From Candidatus Pelagibacter sp. (GTDB taxonomy: Bacteria; Pseudomonadota; Alphaproteobacteria; Pelagibacterales; Pelagibacteraceae): 28,030 nucleotides of DNA. The translations under genes were made by a program, and so were the position numbers. Location of the stretch: contig JAOHJV010000005.1 of assembly GCA_028100865.1 (NCBI GenBank), forward strand, positions 1 through 28,030, in the 5' to 3' direction. Positions 7,884 to 15,870 of the stretch are shown in pieces. The notes below the pieces were generated by a model. That model made no database searches and was not told the origin of the DNA. It saw only the letters and a program-made list of their open reading frames with translations. Within the stretch, counting starts at the first letter, position 1, and every line of letters begins with the position of its first letter.

Positions 7884-8731
7884 AAATTAAACCACTTCAA
7901 ATTTCAGCTCACATTATTTTGCTACTAGGTGTTTTATTGATGGTTGTTCCAATTTGGATATCTTTCGCTAGCTCTACTCACGATACAGTAACTATATTAA
8001 CAAAAGGCATGCAATTTAATATCGGTGAACATTTTTCAAAAAATTACAATGAGGTTTTAAATGAAAAGGGTGGTTGGTCAGAGGAAGTTACTGCAGCAAA
8101 AATGTTCATTAATAGTTTTATAATGGCATTAGGAATAGCAACCCTTAAAGTAACTATTTCAGCAATGTCAGCGTATGCTCTAGTTTATTATAGGTTTAAA
8201 TTAGCTGTACCTATTTTTTGGTTAATCTTTATTACTTTGCTAGTACCTTTAGAAGTGAGAATTTTTCCTACTTATAAAATTGTATCAGATTTAGGCTTAA
8301 CCAATTCTTATACGGGTCTAATTCTTCCATTAGTTGCATCTGCAACTGCAACTTTTTTCTTTAGACAATTTTACAGAACTATCCCAGATGAATTGCTTGA
8401 ATCTGCAAAGCTGGATGGTGCAAATAGTTGGAGATTCTTCATAGATTTCTTGGTCCCATTATCCAAAACCATGATTGCAGCAATGTTTATATTCATGTTC
8501 GTTTATGGATATAGCCAATATTTATGGCCTTTAATTATGACGACTAGTGAAAAATATTGGACAGTTGTAATGGGAATGAAAATTATATTCACCGAGAGTT
8601 ATGAAGGTGTTGCTCTTCCTAGAACAGCAGAGAGATTTGCATATATTATTTTATCAATGTTACCTCCAGTTTTAGTGGTAGTAATTTTACAAAAATGGTT
8701 CATAAAAGGACTAATTCAAACAGAAAAATAA
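7880..8731 (+). CDS. ugpE: Glycerol-3-phosphate ABC transporter permease UgpE, copy 2
   Basis: Tandem paralogue of the preceding gene, 283 residues. The coupling loop PDELLESAKLDGANSWRFF is nearly identical to copy 1, so it should dock on the same ATPase. It retains a longer segment near residues 236-254 (FTESYEGVALPRTAERFAY), the position and pattern seen in ordinary UgpE, which suggests this copy is the conventional partner of UgpA and copy 1 the derived one. It starts in a 4-base overlap with copy 1 and is followed immediately by ugpC. The E. coli ugpBAECQ operon has only one ugpE. Confidence 0.93.
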   Translation: MKIKPLQISAHIILLLGVLLMVVPIWISFASSTHDTVTILTKGMQFNIGEHFSKNYNEVLNEKGGWSEEVTAAKMFINSFIMALGIATLKVTISAMSAYALVYYRFKLAVPIFWLIFITLLVPLEVRIFPTYKIVSDLGLTNSYTGLILPLVASATATFFFRQFYRTIPDELLESAKLDGANSWRFFIDFLVPLSKTMIAAMFIFMFVYGYSQYLWPLIMTTSEKYWTVVMGMKIIFTESYEGVALPRTAERFAYIILSMLPPVLVVVILQKWFIKGLIQTEK

Positions 8732-9784
8732 ATGAGTTTTTTAGAATTAAAAAATGTAACTAAAATTTATCCTAATGGAACTAAAGCAGTCCATGAAACT
8801 TCGTTAAGTATTGAAGAAGGAGAATTCATGGTTTTTGTTGGTCCTAGTGGATGTGGTAAATCTACTTTACTAAGAATGGTAGCCGGTTTAGAGGATATTA
8901 CAGAGGGAGAAATTACCCTTGATGGAAATTTGATAAACGAGACTGACCCATCTGAAAGAGATATTGCAATGGTATTTCAAAATTATGCTTTGTACCCACA
9001 TATGAATGTTTACAACAACTTAGCTTATGGATTGAAGAATAGAGGGATTGATAAGAAAGATATTGAGCAAAAAGTTTACGATGCAGCAAAACTTTTACAA
9101 ATTTCAGATTATTTGGAGAGAAAACCATCAATGCTATCAGGTGGCCAAAGACAAAGAGTTGCGATGGGAAGAGCTATTGTAAGAAATCCAAAAATATTTT
9201 TATTTGATGAGCCTTTGTCAAACCTTGATGCAAAATTAAGAATTCAAATGAGACTTGAGATTAAAAAACTTCAACAAAAAGTAGGAGTAACAAGTATATT
9301 TGTCACTCATGATCAAACTGAAGCCATGACGCTTGCTGATAAGTTGGCTGTTATTAATAATGGAATAATAGAGCAACTTGCAACTCCAATTGAAATTTAT
9401 AATAACCCAAAATCTTTATTTGTTGCTGGATTTATTGGATCTCCCCAAATGAATTTTATGGAAGGTGAATTGAAAAATAACACATTATCTGCTGAAGGTT
9501 TTGAAATTAAAAATATAAAAAGTGATTATAACGGGGATGTTATACTTGGAATAAGACCTGAACATTTATCACAATCAGATAATGGATTAATAAATTTAAG
9601 TGTAGATATGGTTGAGCAGTTAGGTTCAGATAATCTTGTTTATGGTCAATTAAAAGATAAAAAAGATTTTTGCTACAGATGCGCAGGCAATCTAACAATT
9701 AAAAAAGGTAGTAAGCTTGGTCTTAATATTGAAAACGATAACTATTTTATCTTTGATAAAAGTAGCGGTAAACGAGTTAATTAA
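8732..9784 (+). CDS. ugpC: Glycerol-3-phosphate ABC transporter ATP-binding protein
   Basis: ATPase of the Ugp importer, 350 residues, CUT1/MalK-type. Walker A is GPSGCGKST (37-45), Q-loop in VFQNYALYPHM (Gln83), signature LSGGQRQR (135-142), Walker B FLFDEP (156-161), and the H-loop in VTHDQTEAM. A C-terminal TOBE-like regulatory region follows from about residue 235 (GFIGSPQMNFMEG, then ILGIRPEHL). The ATG directly abuts the stop of ugpE copy 2. In E. coli this subunit also receives inhibition by internal phosphate; whether that holds here is not visible. Confidence 0.95.
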   Translation: MSFLELKNVTKIYPNGTKAVHETSLSIEEGEFMVFVGPSGCGKSTLLRMVAGLEDITEGEITLDGNLINETDPSERDIAMVFQNYALYPHMNVYNNLAYGLKNRGIDKKDIEQKVYDAAKLLQISDYLERKPSMLSGGQRQRVAMGRAIVRNPKIFLFDEPLSNLDAKLRIQMRLEIKKLQQKVGVTSIFVTHDQTEAMTLADKLAVINNGIIEQLATPIEIYNNPKSLFVAGFIGSPQMNFMEGELKNNTLSAEGFEIKNIKSDYNGDVILGIRPEHLSQSDNGLINLSVDMVEQLGSDNLVYGQLKDKKDFCYRCAGNLTIKKGSKLGLNIENDNYFIFDKSSGKRVN

Positions 9785-9786
9785 AT

Positions 9787-10710
9787 TTGATTTTATCTAA
9801 ACCAAACCATATTAAAATTTATGGTCACCGAGGAGCTAGAGGGGATCTTCCCGAAAATACCTTGGAAAGTTTTAAATATTTATTTGATAATGATATTAAT
9901 GCTTACGAAACAGATATTTTAATTACTAAAGATCTTATACCTGTTATTACCCATGATTTTAGATTAGATCCTAGTTTAACTAAGGATGAAGAGGGGAATT
10001 GGATAAACGATGAAGATGTTAAAATTTTTGATCTAACATATGATGAAATTTCAAAATTTGATGTTGGCTCACTTAACAAGTTAACTAGATATGGAAGAAG
10101 ATTTGTTAATCAAAGAAGTTTAGAAAACCAAAAAATTCCTAAACTTTCTGAATTATTGAAATTGTCCTCAAAAAATATTTCTGAAAACTTATTAATAAAT
10201 TTAGAAATTAAATCTACACCTGATGAAGAAAATTTGACACCAGATCCAGAGGATACAGTTAGATTGGTTGTCAAAGAGATAAACAAATCAAATTTAAAAA
10301 ATAAAATAATCATTTCGTCGTTTGATTGGAGAACACTAACTGAAATTAAAAATCATTATCCTGAAATTTCAAGAGCTTATTTAACTTACCAGCAACAGAC
10401 AGGAGTAAAAATTAAAAACACTGTCTATAATAGATCTCCATGGATAAGTTACTTACCTTTTTTTGAAAATCATGAATTGCCAAAAATTATAAAATCACAA
10501 GGTGGAGAAGCTTGGCATCCGTACCATAAAGATATTACAAAAAAACTAGTAGAAATTTCTCATCAAGAAGATTTGCCAGTAAATGTATGGACAGTGAATA
10601 AAGAGTACGACATGTTAAAAATGGTTGAGTATGGTGTTGATGGCATCATGACAGATTATCCATTAAGGCTGAAAGAAGTTTGTGAGAAAGAAAATATAAA
10701 CTGGTTCTAG
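9787..10710 (+). CDS. ugpQ: Glycerophosphodiester phosphodiesterase (TTG start)
   Basis: Cytoplasmic enzyme splitting glycerophosphodiesters (such as glycerophosphocholine or -ethanolamine) into sn-glycerol-3-phosphate and an alcohol. The 307-residue protein has the GDPD signature early: His14-Arg15 in YGHRGARG, Glu23-Asn24 in PENT, metal-binding Glu41 and Asp43 in YETDI, general acid His56 in THD, and the C-terminal VNVWTVN and GVDGIMTDYP found throughout the family. No signal peptide is seen, as expected for a UgpQ acting after import. The frame has no ATG near the N-terminus; the TTG at 9787, two bases after the ugpC stop, gives a protein that starts just before the first strand. The position at the end of the ugp genes fits the classical operon. 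Confidence 0.93.
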   Translation: MILSKPNHIKIYGHRGARGDLPENTLESFKYLFDNDINAYETDILITKDLIPVITHDFRLDPSLTKDEEGNWINDEDVKIFDLTYDEISKFDVGSLNKLTRYGRRFVNQRSLENQKIPKLSELLKLSSKNISENLLINLEIKSTPDEENLTPDPEDTVRLVVKEINKSNLKNKIIISSFDWRTLTEIKNHYPEISRAYLTYQQQTGVKIKNTVYNRSPWISYLPFFENHELPKIIKSQGGEAWHPYHKDITKKLVEISHQEDLPVNVWTVNKEYDMLKMVEYGVDGIMTDYPLRLKEVCEKENINWF

Positions 10711-10719
10711 TTTACTTTA

Positions 10720-11436
10720 ATGGATTCAAACATAATTAATGATGAGGAAAAATTTCTAGCAGGAAAACTTGAAGGATACACTTTAAAAGGTGGGGAAAAT
10801 AAATTTGATGACAAAGGAAATCCTTTGCCATATCCAGGATGCACAATAATTTGCAACATTCCTCTGAATACCCATTTATCTGACCAGATAAGCAGTTTTC
10901 AAAAAAATATAGAAAAATTTAATCCTGAAAAAACTTATTTTTATTTACCTTCGTCCAGTTTTCATATGACATTATTTGATTGCTGTAATGTAAATACAAA
11001 AAACACCCAATGTTGGCCAACAGATGTAGATCCTGATATGGATTATAAAGATATAGCTATTGAATTAAATAAAAGAATTCAGAATTATATTTTTCCAGAA
11101 GAATTGAATCTTAAACTTAAAATGTTTTTTGGGGGTTACAGTATTGTTTTAGAGCCATTTTCTGAAAAAGATGAAAAAATTTTAAGAAATTGTAGAGATG
11201 AATTAAGCAGTCTTTTAAAAATTAAATTTGAAAATCATCAAAGATATACTTTTCATATTACTTTGGCATATATTTTAAGAGAACTTAATAAAAACGAAAT
11301 AAAAAGTTTAATTGAATTTAATAAACAATTATCTTTCGACTTTAGTAAAAAATTTCCAAAAATTACTCTTACAAAACCTGAAATGTGTATTTTTGAAGAT
11401 ATGCTAGAATTTAAAAATATTAATCAGATATTTTAG
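10720..11436 (+). CDS. 2H phosphoesterase superfamily protein (DUF1868-like)
   Basis: A 238-residue protein with two HxT motifs in the spacing of the 2H (two-histidine) phosphoesterase fold: His82-Met-Thr84 in SSSFHMTLFD and His179-Ile-Thr181 in YTFHITLAY. Such enzymes (2'-5' RNA ligase, cyclic phosphodiesterase, tRNA-processing relatives) act on 2',3'-cyclic or linear phosphodiesters. The N-terminal half (GKLEGYTLKGGENKFDDKGNP, then YPGCTIICNIP) resembles the DUF1868 group, as far as I can recall it. It follows ugpQ by 9 bases, so it is probably co-transcribed and may act on a cyclic or unusual phosphodiester imported by Ugp. That role is inference. No signal peptide. Its 3' end overlaps the convergent VOC gene by 17 bases. 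Confidence 0.75.
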   Translation: MDSNIINDEEKFLAGKLEGYTLKGGENKFDDKGNPLPYPGCTIICNIPLNTHLSDQISSFQKNIEKFNPEKTYFYLPSSSFHMTLFDCCNVNTKNTQCWPTDVDPDMDYKDIAIELNKRIQNYIFPEELNLKLKMFFGGYSIVLEPFSEKDEKILRNCRDELSSLLKIKFENHQRYTFHITLAYILRELNKNEIKSLIEFNKQLSFDFSKKFPKITLTKPEMCIFEDMLEFKNINQIF

Positions 11437-11797
11437 TAAATGCACAAATTTTATTTCCATCAAGATCTCGAAAATAACAATAATAATCTCCCGATCTGAT
11501 TCCAGGCGCTCCTTCATCTTTTCCACCCAGTTTTATTCCAGTATTATAAAAATTATTCACTAAATCTTTTGAGTTAACTAAAAAAGATATTTGGGTTCCA
11601 TTTCCAAAATTTGCTTTTTCATTATTTACTGGATTAGTGACATAGAATTCAACTTCAGCAGGTTTTTCTTTAGATGCAAAGCCCGCATATTTTTCATTTG
11701 TCACAACTCTTTGTAATTGAATTGTATTAAGCAGTGTGTCGTAAAATTTAATTGCTTTATTAAGATTGTTAGTTCCAACCATAACAAAGCCGATCAT
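11420..11797 (-). CDS. VOC (glyoxalase/bleomycin-resistance fold) protein
   Basis: Small cytoplasmic protein of 125 residues with the vicinal-oxygen-chelate fold: MVGTNNLNKAIKFYDTLL at the start and YCYFRDLDGNKICAF at the end are the family's paired beta-alpha-beta signatures. The residue where many members have a metal-binding His is Phe4, and the usual Glu near the C-terminal DGNK motif is absent (NKICA), so this may be a metal-free or divergent member rather than a glyoxalase I. It starts 3 bases after the aldehyde dehydrogenase stop and is the last gene of the minus-strand block. The substrate is unknown. Confidence 0.82.
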   Translation of the reverse strand: MIGFVMVGTNNLNKAIKFYDTLLNTIQLQRVVTNEKYAGFASKEKPAEVEFYVTNPVNNEKANFGNGTQISFLVNSKDLVNNFYNTGIKLGGKDEGAPGIRSGDYYCYFRDLDGNKICAFTKISD

Positions 11798-11800
11798 GAA

Positions 11801-13231
11801 TTATTTCCAGCCTGTTACTGTTTTTACTTCAAGATACTCTTCAAGACCCCATACTCCACCTTCACGACCATTTCCAGATTGTCTATATCCACCAAACGGA
11901 GTTCCTGCATCTGCAGCGTTACCATTGATATACACACATCCTGATCTTAATTTTTGTGCAACACGATGTGCTTTTATTTTATCTTCAGTTTGTAAGTAAT
12001 TTCCTAAACCATAAGATGTATCATTAACAATATTTATAGCCTCTTCTTCCGTATCAAATGGAATAATTGATAATACTGGACCAAAGATTTCTTCTTTAGC
12101 TATTCTCATTTCATTTGTAACGTCAGTAAATATTGTTGGTTTAATAAAATACCCTTTATTCAAACCATTAGGTAACTCAGGTCCGCCAGCAGCTAATGTT
12201 GCTCCCTCTGAAATACCACTCTCAATTAAACTTATAATTTTATCATATTGGGTTTTTGAAATTACAGGACCTATGTGATCTCCTTTTTTAGAGGCTTGAT
12301 CAACTTGAATCTTATTTGCCTCATCTACCGCATCGTTAACAGCTCGTTCATAAATAGATTTTTCAACTAACATTCTAGTTGGAGCATCACAAGATTGACC
12401 TGAATTACTCATTACATTTCGAACACCATCTCTTACTGCGTTTTTATAGCTATCAGCAAAAACAATATTTCCACCTTTGCCTCCTAGCTCAAGACAAACT
12501 CTTTTAATTGTATCTGATGCATTTTTTGAGATTAATCTTCCAGCTCTTGTGGAGCCTGTAAATGAAACCATGTCAATATCTGGATGACTAGATATTTGTG
12601 ATCCAACTCCAGCACCATCTCCATTAACTAGATTAAATACACCATCTGGAAAACCTACTTCATCAATCATTTCAGCAAATAACATCCCAGAAATAGGTGC
12701 TATTTCAGAGGGTTTTAAAATCATAGTACAGCCAGTAGCAAATGCAGGTACCACTTTAAGAGCTATTTGATTGATAGGCCAGTTCCATGGAGTAATTAAC
12801 CCACAAACTCCAATTGGCTCATAATAAATATGATTATTAGATTTTTCATCAAAGTGTTCATCAAATTTAAAATCTTTCAATCTTAAAATAAAATCTTCTA
12901 AATGATCCCTACCAGAAGCCGTTTGTACGTCTGTTGCCCAATCCATAGGTGCACCCATTTCCAATGAAATAGCCTCAGCCATTTCACCAAATCTTTTTTT
13001 ATAAACTAATAATAATTTATTTAGTAAATTTAGCCTTTTTTCCTTGCTCGTTTCTTTCCAAGTCTCAAAGGCAATTTTTGCTGATTTTACTGCTAAATCT
13101 GTATCTTCTTTTGAACCCAAAGAAATAACAGCAAAAGGATCTTCATTACATGGATTGATTACTTCTAAATCATCTTTTTTAATTGGATCAACCCATTGAC
13201 CGTTTATATAAAATTTTCTTTTATCTAACAT
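11801..13231 (-). CDS. NAD(P)-dependent aldehyde dehydrogenase
   Basis: Oxidises an aldehyde to the acid. The 476-residue protein has all catalytic residues of the ALDH superfamily: Asn150 in TPWNWP, Lys173 in LKPSE, the FTGSTRAG cofactor loop (224-231), general base Glu248 in LELGGKG and the nucleophile Cys281 in SGQSCDAPTR. The KEEIFGPVLS segment and PFGGYRQSGNGREGG near the end complete the family pattern. Length is normal for a non-acylating ALDH. It lies 20 bases after the hydroxyacid dehydrogenase, suggesting consecutive oxidation of a hydroxylated compound. The specific aldehyde cannot be deduced; aspartate-semialdehyde from a divergent ectoine route is one possibility, but this is speculative. 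Confidence 0.93.
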   Translation of the reverse strand: MLDKRKFYINGQWVDPIKKDDLEVINPCNEDPFAVISLGSKEDTDLAVKSAKIAFETWKETSKEKRLNLLNKLLLVYKKRFGEMAEAISLEMGAPMDWATDVQTASGRDHLEDFILRLKDFKFDEHFDEKSNNHIYYEPIGVCGLITPWNWPINQIALKVVPAFATGCTMILKPSEIAPISGMLFAEMIDEVGFPDGVFNLVNGDGAGVGSQISSHPDIDMVSFTGSTRAGRLISKNASDTIKRVCLELGGKGGNIVFADSYKNAVRDGVRNVMSNSGQSCDAPTRMLVEKSIYERAVNDAVDEANKIQVDQASKKGDHIGPVISKTQYDKIISLIESGISEGATLAAGGPELPNGLNKGYFIKPTIFTDVTNEMRIAKEEIFGPVLSIIPFDTEEEAINIVNDTSYGLGNYLQTEDKIKAHRVAQKLRSGCVYINGNAADAGTPFGGYRQSGNGREGGVWGLEEYLEVKTVTGWK

Positions 13232-13251
13232 TTTCTATCTTAACACATTTA

Positions 13252-14193
13252 TTAAATTTCATATCCTTTTTCCTCTGGCTCATTATCAATCAGCTCATCA
13301 GGAAAACCATTAGCTCTAAAATTAATATTATTTATATCTTCCATCCTTTTTACAATCATTGATGACCATGCTCTAGAGCCATATTTTTTTTGACCATCTT
13401 TAAATATTTCAACTATTTGTGGAGAAATTTCTAAAGGAGCATTCAATTTTTTTGCAAGATCATCAAACAAACCTGTATCTTTTAAAACTAAATCCATTGT
13501 AAAATTTATGTTATAAGATCCATTCAATATAACTTGACTTTCTGTTTCGTGAACAAATGAGTTTCCAGATGAGATAGCAATTCCTTTGTAAGCTTTACCA
13601 AGATCTAAATTTGATTTTTTAGCAACTGTCCAAGCTTCACCTAATGCAACTAAATGTACAGATGCTAAATAATTTGTAATCACTTTTAATACACTTGCAG
13701 AACCGAGTTCACCTGTATGCAATACTTTTCTACCCATAACTGTTAATACTGGTAAAACTTTTTCAAAAGCTTTTCTTTCTCCACCAACAAATATAGCAAT
13801 ATTACCTGTGGCAGCTCTATGACACCCACCACTCACAGGCCCATCCATAGGTATAGCTTTTTTTGGAATAACTTTTTCTCCAAGTCTCTTAACTTCATTT
13901 TCGTCTGTCGTACTCATTTCTAACCAAATTTTGTTTTCTGATAGTCCATTAATAATTCCATTTTCAGACTCCATAACTTCTGCAGATATTTCAGGAGATG
14001 GAAGGGAAGTAATTATTAAATCAGTTTGTTCAGCCAATTCTTTGGGAGAATTTGCAATTTTAGCACCTAGATTTTTAAAAGAATTTGTTAAATTTTCATT
14101 TAAATCTCTTACTGTAAGATCGAAATTATTTCTTAATAAGCTCTTAGCAAGTTTCCCTCCAACATTTCCCAAACCAATAAATCCTATTTTCAT
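13252..14193 (-). CDS. 3-Hydroxyisobutyrate dehydrogenase-family oxidoreductase
   Basis: Beta-hydroxyacid dehydrogenase superfamily enzyme, 313 residues. Rossmann motif GLGNVG (7-12) with Arg29-Asp30 after the second strand, the superfamily substrate-binding signature DGPVSGG (117-123), and catalytic Lys170 with Asn174 in KVITNYL. Members oxidise 3-hydroxyisobutyrate, tartronate semialdehyde, 4-hydroxybutyrate or related acids. Its start overlaps the EamA transporter stop by 4 bases and it is followed by the aldehyde dehydrogenase, so product and substrate of these two enzymes may be linked. The C-terminus is slightly longer than usual (NGFPDELIDNEPEEKG). The exact substrate is not determinable. 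Confidence 0.9.
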   Translation of the reverse strand: MKIGFIGLGNVGGKLAKSLLRNNFDLTVRDLNENLTNSFKNLGAKIANSPKELAEQTDLIITSLPSPEISAEVMESENGIINGLSENKIWLEMSTTDENEVKRLGEKVIPKKAIPMDGPVSGGCHRAATGNIAIFVGGERKAFEKVLPVLTVMGRKVLHTGELGSASVLKVITNYLASVHLVALGEAWTVAKKSNLDLGKAYKGIAISSGNSFVHETESQVILNGSYNINFTMDLVLKDTGLFDDLAKKLNAPLEISPQIVEIFKDGQKKYGSRAWSSMIVKRMEDINNINFRANGFPDELIDNEPEEKGYEI

Positions 14194-15062
14194 TTTGTTA
14201 CCTCATCATTTTTATTTTTTGTAAATACAATTAAAATCACCCCAACTATTATTATTGTACCACCTATAAATAATTCTGAAGTTGGTTTTTCTCCTAAAAG
14301 AAAAATAGCAGCTAGTAAACCTGTCGGAGGTATACCCATAGTAACAATAGGAAGTACTTTATAAAGTGGGTTGTTTTTTAAAACATAGTAAAAACAACCA
14401 TAAGTAATTGGTTGCATGATAAAACCAATATAAATTGCAATAATCCAATGATCAACTTTGGCATTTGCTAAATAATTAATTGTATTCCCATCAATAATTG
14501 CAGATAGCATTATCAAAATTGGTCCAGAGAATAATGCTAACCAAGCAACTAAAGCTAGAGGATTTATTTCTTTACTTAAGGGTTTAACCATAACTTGTCC
14601 AAGTGCCCAAATAGCAGAACCTAAAATTGTAAGACCAATTCCGATAAATTTTCCATCTAAGTTAGGGGATCCAGTTAAAATATAAACACCTACAAACGCG
14701 ATTGCTATTCCTATCAAAGCTCTAATAGTTGGTTTTTCTTTTAATATAAAGTAGGCAAAAATAACTCCAAACGGAACTTCTGTTTGAACCAATAGAACAG
14801 CTGCAGATGCATCTATTAAATCCAACCCTGAATACGTAATGCTATATTGCAATGTATTAGCTACTAATGACGCTACAAATATTCTTTTTAAATATCCTTT
14901 TGGAATTGGAAACCACCAAATTAATAGTGATGCAGCAAACATAAATCTTATACCCATTAAAAGAATAGGAGGAAAAGACTCAAAAGCTGGTTTAGCTATG
15001 ACAAAACCAAAGCCTAAAAATATAGGAACCAAGGATGCAATAAAAGTATCTTTTAAATTCAT
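14190..15062 (-). CDS. EamA/DMT-family transporter
   Basis: Inner membrane protein of 290 residues with about ten hydrophobic helices in two homologous halves, each ending in the EamA-type conserved segment (VLLVQTEVPFGVIFAYFILKE in the first, GIPPTGLLAAIFLLGEKPTSE in the second). DMT transporters usually export metabolites or amino acids, though some import. It is the first gene of the minus-strand block that contains the hydroxyacid and aldehyde dehydrogenases, and it is divergent from the eutA-like gene with 60 bp between them. Substrate unknown. Confidence 0.9.
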   Translation of the reverse strand: MNLKDTFIASLVPIFLGFGFVIAKPAFESFPPILLMGIRFMFAASLLIWWFPIPKGYLKRIFVASLVANTLQYSITYSGLDLIDASAAVLLVQTEVPFGVIFAYFILKEKPTIRALIGIAIAFVGVYILTGSPNLDGKFIGIGLTILGSAIWALGQVMVKPLSKEINPLALVAWLALFSGPILIMLSAIIDGNTINYLANAKVDHWIIAIYIGFIMQPITYGCFYYVLKNNPLYKVLPIVTMGIPPTGLLAAIFLLGEKPTSELFIGGTIIIVGVILIVFTKNKNDEVTK

Positions 15063-15122
15063 GTCACTTTTTTTAAACTAATGATTATTAAAGAACATAT
15101 GATATATTCACCTTTTTAAAAT

Positions 15123-15866
15123 ATGAATTCAACAAAAATAGACCCTAAATACATTACGAAATCAAATCCAAGGATTGGGCTTATTGCGCTTGCTAGCGAT
15201 TTTATGATCGAAAAAGATTTCATAAAAGTAATTAAAGATAGAGAAGTTGATTTCTTTGTAAATCGTATTGAATGCTATAATCCGCTGACAAAAGAAAATT
15301 TGATTAAAATGTCAAATAAGGTTACCGAGGTAACAAAAGATATATTGCCTGATCAGGATATCGATTGTGTTGTCTATGGTTGTACATCTGGAACAATAGC
15401 AGCAGGATATGAGTCTATTGAAAAAAAAGTAAAAGCCGCAAAACCTATGGCAGAAGTAACAACACCTAGCACTGCTGCAATCAAAGCCTTAAAGAAATTG
15501 AATATAACTAAAATAAGTCTATTTACTCCTTATAGCAAAAAACTTAACGATGAAGTTTTAGATTACTTTAAAGAAGAAGGTTTTGAAATCACATCAAATT
15601 CTTACTTTGATATAGAAGCTGATTACGATATTGGAAAAGTTGATCAGAATTATTTGTATAATGTTCTATCTAAAACTGATTTAAATGGTGCAGAGGCACT
15701 CTTTGTTTCTTGTACCGCGTTACCAGTACTGCCAATAATTGACAAATTAGAAAAAAAATTAAACACAACAGTTTTATCTAGTAATCAGGCATTAATTTGG
15801 GATACTCTTGTAAAAATAAATAAAAATAATTCAATAGAAGGTTTCGGAAAATTATTTAAAAATTAA
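15123..15866 (+). CDS. EutA / maleate isomerase-like protein (Asp/Glu racemase superfamily)
   Basis: A 247-residue protein with the two-cysteine active site of the Asp/Glu racemase superfamily: Cys87 in YGCTSGT and Cys197 in SCTALP, plus SSNQALIWD near the end. This pattern is shared by maleate cis-trans isomerase, arylmalonate decarboxylase and EutA from ectoine-utilisation clusters. The next gene, 4 bases on, is a DoeA/EutD-type hydrolase, which favours the EutA reading. The role of EutA in ectoine breakdown is not well defined; isomerisation or racemisation of an intermediate is plausible. It heads a block running on to the Pot-type transporter. No Shine-Dalgarno site is seen. Confidence 0.82.
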   Translation: MNSTKIDPKYITKSNPRIGLIALASDFMIEKDFIKVIKDREVDFFVNRIECYNPLTKENLIKMSNKVTEVTKDILPDQDIDCVVYGCTSGTIAAGYESIEKKVKAAKPMAEVTTPSTAAIKALKKLNITKISLFTPYSKKLNDEVLDYFKEEGFEITSNSYFDIEADYDIGKVDQNYLYNVLSKTDLNGAEALFVSCTALPVLPIIDKLEKKLNTTVLSSNQALIWDTLVKINKNNSIEGFGKLFKN

Positions 15867-15870
15867 TTTC

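Noticed and set aside
15063..15122. Promoters in the 60-bp spacer between the EamA and eutA-like genes
   Set aside because: TATATT (15103-15108) could be a -10 but no -35 at acceptable spacing is visible on either strand, so no site is called.
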